Shown piece after piece: positions 45,318 to 55,494 of a DNA stretch of 64,000 bases (position 1 is the first letter of the stretch; the number at the start of each line of letters is the position of its first letter). The notes beneath the pieces are model-generated. The model worked only from the letters and a program-made list of their open reading frames with translations. It had not been told where the DNA came from and did no database searches. The stretch covers positions 2,976,001 to 3,040,000 of the forward strand of contig NZ_CP163423.1 in assembly GCF_041429785.1 (NCBI RefSeq). Direction: 5' to 3'. This DNA is from Fretibacter rubidus (lineage in GTDB: Bacteria > Pseudomonadota > Alphaproteobacteria > Caulobacterales > Maricaulaceae). The position numbers were made by a program, and so were the translations under genes.

Positions 45318-46778
45318 ATGGCGAAAACGGTTTTAATCGTTGATGACGATCCGACACAAAGACGGCTTTTACAGGCGGTCGTAGAAAAAAGTGGATTTTC
45401 AACCTATCAAGCCGGTGATGGTGACCAAGCGCTAAACATGGTGCTTGGTGCGGATGCGGCCAATATCGACGTTATGCTACTTGACCTTGTTATGCCAGGA
45501 CGCGACGGCATGGAGGTTCTGGCAGAATTACAAGTTAAGCGTCCTGACCTGCCCGTTATTGTGCTGACAGGTAAAGGCTCTATCGATGCCGTGGTCAGCG
45601 CCATGCAATCAGGCGCGCGTGACTTTGTTGTCAAACCTGCAAGCCCTGAGCGTATTATCGTATCAATCCGCAATGCGCTAGAGATTAACAATCTGGCCGT
45701 CGAAGTGACGCGGTTAAAGAAAACCAGTGACGGCGCGCTGCAATTTACCGACCTTATTGGTAATGCAACGACCATGCGCAGTGTTATCGCCATGGGTGAG
45801 CGCGGCGCAAAAGCCAATATCCCTATCCTGATCACAGGCGAGTCGGGCGTTGGTAAAGAAGTCATTGCACGCGCCATCCAAGGCGCGTCAGAGCGTTCTG
45901 GTGCCCCGTTTATTACGGTAAACTGCGGCGCAATCCCAGAAAATCTGGTTGAGAGTATTTTGTTTGGCCATGAAAAAGGCAGCTTTACAGGTGCCAATTC
46001 CAAGCATTTAGGTAAGTTCCAAGAAGCCCATGGCGGCACATTATTTCTAGACGAAGTCGGGGAATTGCCCCTGGATATGCAGGTCAAATTACTGCGCGTG
46101 CTACAAGAAGGCGAAGTCGATCCGATTGGATCAAAGCGTCCTGTATCTGTGGATGTGCGGATTATTTCGGCAACAAACCGTGACCTCAATGACGCCGTGC
46201 GCGAAGGGCGCTTTCGCGAAGATCTATATTACCGTCTGAACGTCTTTCCAATCCAAGTGCCGTCTTTGCGTGAACGCCGCGCGGATATTCCGGCGCTGCT
46301 AACCCATTTTATCAAACGCTTTAACGCGCAAGAACGCTTGTCTGTGCAGGGTGCGGCCAAAGAAACGCTGGATATGTTATCCGCTTTTGATTGGCCCGGT
46401 AATGTGCGCCAACTGGAGAATGCGATTTTCCGCGCCATGATTTTATCAGACGGCACCACATTACAACCGCATGATTTTCCGCAAATTAGCGGGCTGACAC
46501 CCGTTATGAGTACTGCGTCAGAGAAAGACAAAACCATGGGTTTGTCAGACCAAGTCAAAGCGGCCGCACTGAGCGAGGATGAACCCGTTCACGTGCTCGA
46601 CCGTGATGGTCACTTGCGCACGCTCGTCGAAATTGAACGCGACCTGATTGAATTCGCGATTGATAATTATTCAGGACATATGTCCGAAGTGGCCCGCCGG
46701 TTGGGGATTGGGCGCTCAACACTTTACCGCAAAGTGCGAGAGCACGGCGTCGATGTTGACGTGAAACGCACGGCATAA
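45318..46778 (+). CDS. Sigma-54-dependent response regulator (NtrC type)
   Basis: 486 residues from ATG 45318 (MAKTVLIVDDDP); an in-frame ATG at 45300 is equally possible. Receiver domain with D56 (MLLDLVMPGRDG) and KPASPER. AAA+ domain complete: Walker A GESGVGKE, the sigma-54 contact loop LFGHEKGSFTGA, Walker B GGTLFLDEVGE, sensor ATNRDL and arginine fingers FREDLYYRL. A Fis-type HTH ends the protein (SEVARRLGIGRSTLYRKVREHG). All motifs needed for sigma-54 activation are present, unlike the PspF homologue at 2821. No kinase gene is adjacent; the next gene is an outer-membrane porin it might control. Confidence 0.93.
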   Translation: MAKTVLIVDDDPTQRRLLQAVVEKSGFSTYQAGDGDQALNMVLGADAANIDVMLLDLVMPGRDGMEVLAELQVKRPDLPVIVLTGKGSIDAVVSAMQSGARDFVVKPASPERIIVSIRNALEINNLAVEVTRLKKTSDGALQFTDLIGNATTMRSVIAMGERGAKANIPILITGESGVGKEVIARAIQGASERSGAPFITVNCGAIPENLVESILFGHEKGSFTGANSKHLGKFQEAHGGTLFLDEVGELPLDMQVKLLRVLQEGEVDPIGSKRPVSVDVRIISATNRDLNDAVREGRFREDLYYRLNVFPIQVPSLRERRADIPALLTHFIKRFNAQERLSVQGAAKETLDMLSAFDWPGNVRQLENAIFRAMILSDGTTLQPHDFPQISGLTPVMSTASEKDKTMGLSDQVKAAALSEDEPVHVLDRDGHLRTLVEIERDLIEFAIDNYSGHMSEVARRLGIGRSTLYRKVREHGVDVDVKRTA

Positions 46779-46814
46779 GCGGGCAGTAAACTAAGTTTTA
46801 GTGGGGATATTAAA

Positions 46815-48572
46815 ATGACAAAAACAATGAAACTGGCTCTTTTGGCCACAGCGGGCGCCGCCATTGTGGCGATACCTGTATCAGCCAGCCATAATAATGG
46901 CGGCTTGCGCGGTATGTTTTCTGGCCACCACCTTGGTGGACACGGCGGGGCTTACGCCGTGCAAAATGCGTGTGACCCTTGCGCGCCAACATGGCAACAA
47001 AAGCGCCTTAATCAACGGCTACGGGCTGCCCCTACTTTTGTTACGGCGCAGCAATCAGCCTCTGGCCTTCGCGGATTTTCGCAAGTCGGCTACGCCCCCC
47101 AACAGCGAAATACATTGGGTTATGTCGTACAGGATTATGCTATCGCGTCTCCGCAAACATTTGGACAACAATCGCTGGGGCAACAATATGCTCAGTTCAA
47201 TGCGACACAAAGTTACGGCGGTTACGGCTATAATCCCCAAGCCGCAGAGGCCTTTAAGGCTGATTTAGCCCGCAATTACAGCTTCGGCGGGGCGACAGTG
47301 AAAACCAATGCGCGCTATTCAGACCGTATGCTCGACTGGCAAGAAAACACGACAGGCAAAGCGCTAACAATCCTCGCGAGCCGCGCCAATGGTATTTTGG
47401 AACCCAACAGCCTTTATTTAGGCGGCGGTGTCCAAGGCGGCTTTATGTATCAAAAAACAGATCAGCCAGGCCAATTCCCGCTGCTGTCACGTTTTCCGTT
47501 TTTTAGCCCAAATACAGATCTTGAGTCGGGCGTATTCGCGATAAACAATGCAGCGCTATCTTTCACCTCAACCTTTGGTGATTGGACAAGCGTCTATCTA
47601 CAGCCTGAATATTCCGAGACGGAATATGGCCGTTTCCAAGACGAGTTCCAACTCCGCAAGGCCTATGTCGTTTTTGGTAACTTGCAGAAAAGCCCGTTCT
47701 ACGCCGCCTTTGGTCGCAAGACGATCGATTTCGGTAATTTCGATAGCTATAACGCCTTCACACATAATGAGGGCGCGCATTATTTCTGGTCTGTGTCTGA
47801 CCAACCTGTTCTGGAAGTCGGCTATTATAAAAACGGCTTTAAGCTTGTGGGTTCGGCCCTATCGGGCGGGCGTCAGCTTCGCGTGGCCTTTGCCGATGAA
47901 GACAATAATATCGCCAATTACGCGGTCAGTGCCGAGAAAGAATTTCTTATCGGGAACGGCGGCGCGTTTACAGTGGGTGGGGGTTATTTGCATGACACCA
48001 TCTACCGCGATAATTTTACGGCCCATACTTTTGGAGAGCGTTCAACTACGACACCACCTACAAATCTGATTAGTGGCCGCAATAGCGCGGTCAACGCCTT
48101 TGCGGAATATAATAGCCCCATTTTTGATTTAATGGTGGAATATACCACCACATTAGAACCATGGGGCGCAGCCATTCCGCAAACCCCGGACGGCACACCC
48201 TTTCCGCAATATCTGATTGATCCAACAGGGTCGACGACTAGCTTTGATAATATCAATTTTGATCAAAATTTGGAAGTTATTGTCGCGCAAGCCCGTATAA
48301 AGCCCATGGTCAATGGACGACGCATGGCAATCGCCGCCGTTGGGTCTTGGGGCAATATCTCTGATGATTTTGGCAATCCGATTACAGGCGCGACATTTGA
48401 GAAAAACCAGCAGCACGCTTTGTCAGTCGAATATCCGATTAACGACTTTCTCGATATCGGCGCGGAATATGTTTACAACAAAGGCTTTATTCCCTTTGTC
48501 GCGCCGCAACTTGTGTCAAATGACGAAACGGAAGCGCATGCCGTGAATGTCGGCTTCAAAGCCCGCTTCTAG
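46815..48572 (+). CDS. Outer-membrane porin, LbtU-like
   Basis: 585 residues with a signal peptide (MTKTMKLALLATAGAAIVAIPVSAS), then a Gly/Gln/Tyr-rich low-complexity region (about 28-155), then a barrel-like C-terminal part with many alternating strands ending in F (VNVGFKARF). The motifs YLQPEYSETEYGRFQDEFQLRKAY, in particular, and FYAAFGRKTIDFGNFDSYNAF resemble the LbtU family of porins implicated in siderophore uptake. That assignment is moderate. It lies 36 bases after the sigma-54 response regulator, and a terminator follows. Confidence 0.65.
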   Translation: MTKTMKLALLATAGAAIVAIPVSASHNNGGLRGMFSGHHLGGHGGAYAVQNACDPCAPTWQQKRLNQRLRAAPTFVTAQQSASGLRGFSQVGYAPQQRNTLGYVVQDYAIASPQTFGQQSLGQQYAQFNATQSYGGYGYNPQAAEAFKADLARNYSFGGATVKTNARYSDRMLDWQENTTGKALTILASRANGILEPNSLYLGGGVQGGFMYQKTDQPGQFPLLSRFPFFSPNTDLESGVFAINNAALSFTSTFGDWTSVYLQPEYSETEYGRFQDEFQLRKAYVVFGNLQKSPFYAAFGRKTIDFGNFDSYNAFTHNEGAHYFWSVSDQPVLEVGYYKNGFKLVGSALSGGRQLRVAFADEDNNIANYAVSAEKEFLIGNGGAFTVGGGYLHDTIYRDNFTAHTFGERSTTTPPTNLISGRNSAVNAFAEYNSPIFDLMVEYTTTLEPWGAAIPQTPDGTPFPQYLIDPTGSTTSFDNINFDQNLEVIVAQARIKPMVNGRRMAIAAVGSWGNISDDFGNPITGATFEKNQQHALSVEYPINDFLDIGAEYVYNKGFIPFVAPQLVSNDETEAHAVNVGFKARF

Positions 48573-48598
48573 GTAAAACCGCCCTACCAGGCAAAATG

Positions 48599-48636
48599 TA
48601 AAGCCGTGCAGCACCGCTGTGCGGCTTTATCTTTTT
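48599..48636 (+). terminator. Terminator after porin gene
   Basis: 14-base stem with two G-T pairs (48599-48612 and 48616-48629), loop ACC, then TCTTTTT. It separates the porin from the convergent unknown gene, and its T run overlaps that gene's stop. Confidence 0.8.
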
Positions 48637-49654
48637 AACCGCACACCATGGCGTAATTCGAGAGATCAAATTCGCGGAGTTGTTCGCGTAATTTATCACT
48701 ATAGGGACTAGATGAAAGCGTTGGAATACGCGTGCTATCGGTCTCATATCGCTCGCTCTCAAAGGTCTTGGCGAAAATCTTTTTTTGCTTACTCGCACCA
48801 AGCAGTTGCTTCGGTGACTGACGGGTCGTGAGGGATAACTTCGCAACCGCTTGCACATCAACAGCTGTATCAAACCGGGCAAAGCCGCGGTAGGTGAAAT
48901 TAGTTTTTACATGCCTATCAGATTCCGCAAGCAGCGCATCTATAAGGCCATGTAAAATGGCATTGGGAGACAGTGTGTCCGCCGTCATCAACACGGTCCT
49001 ATCTGGTAGCATATCGATGGAACCATCAAATTTTACTTTCATCAGGATAGGGCCCAGACGCGTGATTTCCATATCAATGAGTTCGGCCTCATAACCGTCA
49101 TATCGAACACGGGATAATAACGCTGAAATATCAGCTTGCGTCATATCTGCTTGCACTTCATTGACCGCGTGAAGGACGTCTTTTTGGCGCGCCATTAAAG
49201 GCATATCGTGATGGTTGTTAAACGGCGTTGTGACATAGCCGTCCATATCCAGCGTTAAACACTCCCTAACCTCGTGCTCACGTGCCTTTTGCAAGGCTAG
49301 AAAAACAGTTTGCAGAATTTCAGAACTGGGCAAGTTCGGTTCGACCCGCCATTTACGGCCAAAGACAATTTTCAGCTTTGGCTGCCGTGCTTTGGATTTG
49401 TAATTGTCATAACCAACAATCCCGATTTGGATGATTATTTGCCCCTTATCATCAGAAACGAAAACAGGATAATGCGGATCATAAGCAACGTCGCTTAGCA
49501 GGGCCTCTACGCTTTCGCGCGTATGCATATACCGCAAATAATGTTGCGGCACACAGGATACGCCGCCTGCCAGCTGCACCACGGGGGCTTGCGCAAGCGC
49601 AGCTTCGCCGAGATTAAGCGGCACTGGCGGGAGTATGTTGGCATCAAATGACAT
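48635..49654 (-). CDS. Hypothetical protein, unknown
   Basis: 339 residues, no signal peptide or membrane helix, not recognised. Balanced composition with several segments that look like a folded domain: YPVFVSDDKGQIIIQIGIVG, KLKIVFGRKWRVEPNL, PSSEILQTVFLALQKAREHEVRE, and LPDRTVLMTADTLSPNAILHGLIDALLAESD. The end is Ser/Lys/Arg-rich. It stands alone between the porin terminator and rph (divergent). Codon use matches its neighbours, so recent transfer is not indicated. Confidence 0.7.
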   Translation of the reverse strand: MSFDANILPPVPLNLGEAALAQAPVVQLAGGVSCVPQHYLRYMHTRESVEALLSDVAYDPHYPVFVSDDKGQIIIQIGIVGYDNYKSKARQPKLKIVFGRKWRVEPNLPSSEILQTVFLALQKAREHEVRECLTLDMDGYVTTPFNNHHDMPLMARQKDVLHAVNEVQADMTQADISALLSRVRYDGYEAELIDMEITRLGPILMKVKFDGSIDMLPDRTVLMTADTLSPNAILHGLIDALLAESDRHVKTNFTYRGFARFDTAVDVQAVAKLSLTTRQSPKQLLGASKQKKIFAKTFESERYETDSTRIPTLSSSPYSDKLREQLREFDLSNYAMVCG

Positions 49655-49841
49655 AAGGGCCTGTTGAGAAAGTGTTTTGTAAGTCAGTTACGGCCCAACA
49701 CGACGCTAGGTTTAGCAAAACGCAATATTTTTACATGACGTTTTCAACAGGGATATTGCCGCAGCCCAGCTTTACCCTTGCCTTTTTGCACCCCAGACCC
49801 TAGGCCACGGCGCATCATCCGCTGAAATATAAAGGTCTGCT

Positions 49842-50561
49842 ATGCGCCCCAATAATCGTTCTCTTGATAGCCTTCGCAACGTCACACTAGAAGCAGGCGC
49901 AAGCAAATATGCCGAAGGCTCCTGCCTCGCGAAATTTGGTGATACCCATGTGTTATGCACGGCCAGCGTTGATGAAAATGTCCCGCGTTGGATGAAGGGC
50001 AAAGGCAAGGGCTGGGTCACCGGCGAATACGGCATGCTGCCCCGGTCTACGCATTCGCGCAATAACCGCGAAGCCGCACGCGGCAAACAAGGCGGACGCA
50101 CGGTGGAAATTCAACGCCTGATTGGGCGCTCATTGCGCGCAGCCGTCGATCTTTCCAAACTTGGTGAGCGTCAAATCATTGTAGATTGTGACGTAATGCA
50201 AGCCGACGGCGGGACACGCACAGCATCCATCACAGGCGCATGGGTCGCTTTATATTTGGCCTGTGAAAAATTAGTCGCAGACGGCAAGATTAAAGAAAAC
50301 CCAGTTACCGATAATATGGCCGCTGTCAGTGCCGGTATTGTCGAGGGCGAATGTCGTCTTGATTTGGAATATGTAGAAGATAGCGCAGCCCAAGCCGATG
50401 CCAATTTTGTTTTGACCCAAACGGGCGGCGTTATTGAGGTGCAAGCCAGCGCCGAAGACACGCCCTTTACAGCCGACGAAATGGCCGAGCTTATGCGCCT
50501 TGCGGTCAAAGGCATTGGCGAGCTCTGCGAGATGCAGCAGCAGGCTGTGAAATCGACGTAG
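49842..50561 (+). CDS. rph: Ribonuclease PH
   Basis: 3'-to-5' phosphorolytic exoribonuclease that trims tRNA ends; 239 residues. [68 protein letters not shown] and [19 protein letters not shown] are family hallmarks including the phosphate-binding Arg. rdgB, its frequent partner, is not adjacent; hslO follows by 40 bases. Confidence 0.96.
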   Translation: MRPNNRSLDSLRNVTLEAGASKYAEGSCLAKFGDTHVLCTASVDENVPRWMKGKGKGWVTGEYGMLPRSTHSRNNREAARGKQGGRTVEIQRLIGRSLRAAVDLSKLGERQIIVDCDVMQADGGTRTASITGAWVALYLACEKLVADGKIKENPVTDNMAAVSAGIVEGECRLDLEYVEDSAAQADANFVLTQTGGVIEVQASAEDTPFTADEMAELMRLAVKGIGELCEMQQQAVKST

Positions 50562-50601
50562 GCGCCCTTGATTAAATAACGGAACGTCCCAGTTATAGCC
50601 A

Positions 50602-51552
50602 ATGGAACAAGACCAAGATATTCAAGAGTTGACCACTGATTTTATCAGCGTGTTTCAATTGGAAACCAATCAGGCATCAGACAAAGCTGTGCGTGGTCGG
50701 GCCGTGCGCCTGGGCGCTGTTTTGGACAAAGCCTTGGGCCATGACCGCTATCCCCCGCGTGTTGCGGCGCTTTTGGGCGAGGCCATGATGATTGCCGCCC
50801 TTGTTGCACGCGCGTTGAAATTTAAAGGTCGCCTTGTCGTGCAATGCCACGGCACAAATGAGGGCGCCGTATCGCTCTTAATGGCAGATTGCACCACCGA
50901 CGGCTCTGTGCGCGGCTATGCGCGTTGGGATAGTGCGGCGCTGCGCGAAATAGAACTTGATAGTCGCAACCCGGGAGCAAAAGCGTTGCTGGGCGGGGGC
51001 ACCTTTTCCATGACCATCGACCAAGGTCCCGACATGGATAATTACCAAGGCCTTGCCGCGATTGAAGGCGAAAGCTTAGCGGCATGCGCAGAGCATTACT
51101 TCAAGCAAAGCGAACAAATCCCGACTGAGATTAAACTGGCCTGCGGTCAAGTCCAGACCCCGGGACAAGACCCAAGCTGGCGCGGCGGCGGTATGTTGAT
51201 CCAACGCATTGCCCCCGATGTAACGCGTGGCCAAACAGATGATGATTGGGACACGGCACGCGCACTTTTTGCGACATTATCAGACGAAGAATTAATTGAC
51301 CCCGATTTGCCGCAAGACGAATTGCTGTTTCGGTTATTTAATGAAACGGGCGTCCGCATTATAGAACGGGCCGCCATTAATGCTGATTGTCAATGTTCCG
51401 AAGACCGGCTTGAGGCTACGCTAAAGACCTTTGACGCTAAAGCTTTGGACGACATCGCAGAGGACGGTAAAATCACGGCTAATTGTGAATTTTGCGGCAC
51501 AGATTATGTCTTTGACGTCAGTACGCTCTTGGCGGCAGGCGGCGCTAGCTAG
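50602..51552 (+). CDS. hslO: Hsp33 redox-regulated chaperone
   Basis: Holdase activated by oxidation and heat, 316 residues. The zinc-binding redox switch is seen at the C-terminus: C263-Q-C265 (NADCQCSEDR) and C295-x-x-C298 (NCEFCGTDY). The N-terminal domain has the RALKFKGRLVVQCHGTNEGAVSLLMADC pattern and VRGYARWD. It is likely co-transcribed with rph; the trkH stop lies 7 bases away, convergent. Confidence 0.95.
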   Translation: MEQDQDIQELTTDFISVFQLETNQASDKAVRGRAVRLGAVLDKALGHDRYPPRVAALLGEAMMIAALVARALKFKGRLVVQCHGTNEGAVSLLMADCTTDGSVRGYARWDSAALREIELDSRNPGAKALLGGGTFSMTIDQGPDMDNYQGLAAIEGESLAACAEHYFKQSEQIPTEIKLACGQVQTPGQDPSWRGGGMLIQRIAPDVTRGQTDDDWDTARALFATLSDEELIDPDLPQDELLFRLFNETGVRIIERAAINADCQCSEDRLEATLKTFDAKALDDIAEDGKITANCEFCGTDYVFDVSTLLAAGGAS

Positions 51553-51559
51553 CCAGTAT

Positions 51560-53008
51560 TTAGTGCTGCCAAAAGGCAGGGGTCAGGATGACAAGGGCGG
51601 TAATAATTTCAAGTCGCCCGACAATCATAGCCGTCATTAAGACCCATTTCGCAGCCCCCGGTAAGTCTTGATAGGTGCCCGCTGGGCCAATAATATCGCC
51701 AAGCCCTGGGCCAACGTTCGCCACAGCACTGCCCGCACCCGACCAAGCGGTTATCGGGTCAAGACCCAAGACGGACAAGATAATCGCGACCACCGCAAAG
51801 GTCATGAAGAACAAAAAGAAATATCCCAATACAGAATAAACGACGGTGTCAGGCAGCGGCTTGCCGCCATAACGCATAGGGGCAACCGCGTTTTGCTGTG
51901 GCATTTTAAAAAGATAGGCGCGTAGCGCCTCAAAGGCGACTTGATAACGGAATATTTTGATTGAACACGCCGTCGAGCCCGCGCAGCCACCGATGAACAT
52001 AAATACAAAAAATGCGGCGACGGCAAATTGACCCCACGCATTATAATCCGCCGTTGCGTAGCCCGTTCCCGTCACAATAGAGACAGTGTTAAAGGCCGAT
52101 AGGCGCAGCGCTTGACTACCGGACAGGTCAGAGTTGAACCAGAGACTAAAGGTAACCACAGCAATCAGCGCCGTCATAATCCCGATGAACGTGCGCACTT
52201 GGCTGTCCGCAAAAGGGGCGCGTAAATTCCCGCGCGCCATCAACATATAAACCCCAAAGGGCATGGCGCCCGCCATCATAAAGGCGATACAGACCAGATC
52301 CGCACCCCCGTCTGAAAACCCGCCCATGGACGCATCCGATGTGGAATAACCGCCTGTCGCCACAGTTGTCATGGCATGGGCCACGGCGTCAAAAGCGCTC
52401 ATCCCCACAATCATATAGCCAACAGCACATAATATCGTCAGCACCAGATAAATCAGACCAATCGCCGCCGCGATAGAAGCCGCGCGCGGCAGTATTTTCT
52501 CGCCCATATCAGAGCTTTCAAGACGGAAAAGCTGCATTCCACCAATCTTTAGCATCGGCAGAACCGCCATCGCCGTGACAATAATGCCGACGCCGCCAAT
52601 CCATTGCAAAATCGCCCGCCACAGCAAGATCCCTTTGGGCAGGTCATCAAGTCCTGTTAGTACCGTTGCGCCCGTTGTGGTGATGCCGCTGGTGGATTCA
52701 AAAAAGGCGTCCGTAACGCTCATGCCCATCGGTTCCATAATGAACGGAATGGCCGCCACGGCTGATAGTGCGACCCAGCTTAGCGTGGTAAGCAAGAAAG
52801 CGCCGCGTGCGCGCAGATCAGGGTCTGGCGTGTAAGTGGACATGGCCATGACGGCCCCGAGCAAGGTTGTAATAATACCGCTAATCCCAAAGGTTTGCCA
52901 AGAGCGGTCGCCATGGGCGTAATCAACAACCATCGGTGCAAACATGGTTAGCCCTAGTGCGGCCACCATCAGGCCGACAACAAAAATTACGGGGCGAAAA
53001 TCCATCAT
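51560..53008 (-). CDS. trkH: Potassium uptake protein TrkH
   Basis: Inner-membrane K+ translocating subunit, 482 residues. Four repeated M1-P-M2 units; pore loops SGITTTGATVLTGLD, TTVATGGYSTSDASMGGF, VSIVTGTGYATADYN and NVGPGLGDIIGP with the selectivity glycines. TrkA, the regulatory partner, is not in this window. The ATG at 53008 (MMDFRP) is adopted; a second ATG follows directly. Confidence 0.94.
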   Translation of the reverse strand: MMDFRPVIFVVGLMVAALGLTMFAPMVVDYAHGDRSWQTFGISGIITTLLGAVMAMSTYTPDPDLRARGAFLLTTLSWVALSAVAAIPFIMEPMGMSVTDAFFESTSGITTTGATVLTGLDDLPKGILLWRAILQWIGGVGIIVTAMAVLPMLKIGGMQLFRLESSDMGEKILPRAASIAAAIGLIYLVLTILCAVGYMIVGMSAFDAVAHAMTTVATGGYSTSDASMGGFSDGGADLVCIAFMMAGAMPFGVYMLMARGNLRAPFADSQVRTFIGIMTALIAVVTFSLWFNSDLSGSQALRLSAFNTVSIVTGTGYATADYNAWGQFAVAAFFVFMFIGGCAGSTACSIKIFRYQVAFEALRAYLFKMPQQNAVAPMRYGGKPLPDTVVYSVLGYFFLFFMTFAVVAIILSVLGLDPITAWSGAGSAVANVGPGLGDIIGPAGTYQDLPGAAKWVLMTAMIVGRLEIITALVILTPAFWQH

Positions 53009-53168
53009 AGTTTCGCCTTAGCGGGAAAGCTAAGCCTTAGCAATAAAGCCCCATAAATAAGCCCCGATCAGAAAGCCCGACCCTTATAGCTTAAGCCCGA
53101 CTCTGCTTGCATCTGCGCCGTATAAAGGGCAAAATAAACTCAATTATAACATTATCCGGAGAGACCCC

Positions 53169-55391
53169 ATGCGTATGACACGCCTCATGAAGACATTTAT
53201 GCTTGGCACGGCCTTAAGTGTAACAGGCCTTGCCGTCACGGCTTGCTCACAGGCCGAGAATGCCGCCGACAAAGCCGCAGATACAATGGCAGACACAATG
53301 AAAGACACAGCCCAAAAAATGACACGAAAAGCCATGACATATGATACCCCCGGCCAAACCAATGATGACCACCTCTATCTTGAAGAAGTTTTGGGTGAGA
53401 AGGCGCTGGCCGAGGTTAATGGCTGGAACAGCCGCACACTTGACCGCCTGACCGCTGATCCGCGCTTTGAGACAATGCAGGCTGACGCGCTTGAGATTTT
53501 AAACTCTAAGGACAAAATTCCTTATGTATCCTACCGCGGCGGTGAAGTGCATAATTTCTGGCAAGACGCCAATTCTGTGCGCGGTATCTGGCGCAAATCC
53601 ACACTGGATAGCTATCTTTCCGATAACACAGCCTGGGAAACCGTGATTGATTTTGACAAGCTAGCCGCTGATGAAGGCAAAAACTGGGTGTATAAAGGCA
53701 ATACGTGCCTATCACCGAGCTATGAGCATTGCATCGTCAATTTGTCAGATGGCGGCAAAGACGCTGTTGTGCGCCGCGAATTTAACACCAAGACAAAAAC
53801 ATGGGTCGAAGACGGCTTTGTGACAGAAGAGTCCAAAGGCACAATGTCTTGGGTCGATGAAGACCATGTAGTTATTGGCGTTGATTTCGGCGACGGCACC
53901 ATGACAGATAGCGGCTATCCGATGGTGGCCAAATTATGGACGCGCGGAACGCCCTTATCGGAAGCCGTTGAGCTTGGTCGGGGCGAGCAAGCAGATGTTG
54001 GCTATTGGCCCGGCGCCTTTGAGATGGCCGATGGATCGCGCGAGATCGTTATTTCTCGCTCTATGACTTTTTATGACTCTAAGACATTTTGGGTCCCCGT
54101 TGAAGACGGCGTCCCGCAAACACCCGTGATGTTCCCAATCCCGGAGAAATCAGGCCTAGGGTCAGAATTTAAAGGCCAAGTTCTACTCTCGGTAAATGAA
54201 GACTGGCGCGGGTTTAAAAATGGCGATCTAGTCAGCTTTGCCATGGCTGATTTTATGGATGACGGCAAAATTGAAAATGTCACCCTCGTCTATAGCCCTG
54301 ATGCAAAATCATCGATGAATGGTTACGGTGTGACAAAGTCCAAAGTGTTGATGAGCATCTCTACCGATGTTGTCAGCCGCGCTTATGCTTTTGACTTTGA
54401 CGGCGAGAAATGGACGCGTGAAGCGCTTGATTTCCCCGAAAACGGGAGCGTGTCTATTGGCGCGACTAATGACAAAGAAGACGTGGCGTTTATTAGCTCT
54501 GAAAGCTTCCTAACCCCTGACACTTTGTGGACTTTTAACACGGATACGATGGAAAAAGCGGCAGCCAAATCACTGCCAAGCTGGTTTGACGCCTCGTCCA
54601 TGGTCGCAGAGCAGTTTTTCGCGACCAGCACGGACGGCACACAGGTCCCCTATTTTGTTGTTCATGATAAAGACATCAAAATGGACGGCACGAACCCGAC
54701 GCTTCTTTATGGTTACGGTGGTTTTGAAATCTCGCTTAACCCGAGCTATTCCGCGACACGCGGGAAATTATGGCTGGAGAACGGCGGTGTCTATGTCCTC
54801 GCTAATATCCGAGGCGGCGGTGAATACGGCCCGAAATGGCACCAAGCGGGCCTGAAAACAGAGCGTCAGAAAATCTATGACGACTTTATCGCTGTGGCTG
54901 AAAGCCTTATCGAGAAAGACATCACAAGCCCGAAACATTTGGGCATTGAAGGCGGATCAAATGGTGGGCTTTTGATGGGCGTCATGTTCACACAACGTCC
55001 TGATTTGTTTAACGCCGTGATTTGCGCTGTGCCGCTGCTCGACATGCTGCGCTATCACAAGCTGCTAGCGGGCGCGTCATGGGTTGGTGAATATGGGGAT
55101 CCGGATATTGCCGAGGAACGCGCGTTCCTAGAGACCATATCCCCTTATCATAATATTGATCCCGACGCGGATTACCCCGAGGTCTTCTTTGTGACATCCA
55201 CCAAAGATGACCGTGTCCATCCCGCCCATGCCCGTAAGGTTGCCAAGCGCATGGAAGACCAAGGTCATGATTTCCTTTATTATGAAAACATCGACGGCGG
55301 TCACTCGGCCGCGGCGAACCTCAAAGAAACCGCCAAGCGCCTCGCCTTGCAACACACATATTTGATGCAAAAACTAAAGGACGGTGAATAG
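53169..55391 (+). CDS. Prolyl oligopeptidase family peptidase, lipoprotein
   Basis: S9 family serine peptidase of 740 residues cleaving short peptides after proline. A lipoprotein signal with lipobox VTAC (C26) and an Ala/Asp/Lys-rich linker suggest an envelope location. An N-terminal beta-propeller (about 60-460) is followed by the alpha/beta-hydrolase domain: GGFEISLNPSY, LANIRGGGEYGPKWHQAG, nucleophile S597 in EGGSNGG, the acid in STKDDRVHPAH and H712 in DGGHSAA. Length is typical. CGGAGAG precedes the ATG; a terminator follows. Confidence 0.92.
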   Translation: MRMTRLMKTFMLGTALSVTGLAVTACSQAENAADKAADTMADTMKDTAQKMTRKAMTYDTPGQTNDDHLYLEEVLGEKALAEVNGWNSRTLDRLTADPRFETMQADALEILNSKDKIPYVSYRGGEVHNFWQDANSVRGIWRKSTLDSYLSDNTAWETVIDFDKLAADEGKNWVYKGNTCLSPSYEHCIVNLSDGGKDAVVRREFNTKTKTWVEDGFVTEESKGTMSWVDEDHVVIGVDFGDGTMTDSGYPMVAKLWTRGTPLSEAVELGRGEQADVGYWPGAFEMADGSREIVISRSMTFYDSKTFWVPVEDGVPQTPVMFPIPEKSGLGSEFKGQVLLSVNEDWRGFKNGDLVSFAMADFMDDGKIENVTLVYSPDAKSSMNGYGVTKSKVLMSISTDVVSRAYAFDFDGEKWTREALDFPENGSVSIGATNDKEDVAFISSESFLTPDTLWTFNTDTMEKAAAKSLPSWFDASSMVAEQFFATSTDGTQVPYFVVHDKDIKMDGTNPTLLYGYGGFEISLNPSYSATRGKLWLENGGVYVLANIRGGGEYGPKWHQAGLKTERQKIYDDFIAVAESLIEKDITSPKHLGIEGGSNGGLLMGVMFTQRPDLFNAVICAVPLLDMLRYHKLLAGASWVGEYGDPDIAEERAFLETISPYHNIDPDADYPEVFFVTSTKDDRVHPAHARKVAKRMEDQGHDFLYYENIDGGHSAAANLKETAKRLALQHTYLMQKLKDGE

Positions 55392-55425
55392 AGCCCTCGC
55401 CGCTTCACCGACCACCCAATTTATC

Positions 55426-55456
55426 ACGGGGCCGTGCATTGCACTGGCCCCGTTTT
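55426..55456 (+). terminator. Terminator after prolyl oligopeptidase gene
   Basis: Stem ACGGGGCC (55426-55433)/GGCCCCGT (55446-55453), extended inside by GTGC/GCAC, followed by TTT. Placed 35 bases after the stop codon. Confidence 0.75.
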
Positions 55457-55494
55457 CGTTCCATGATGAGTGATAAACATATTTGGGGACTGTC

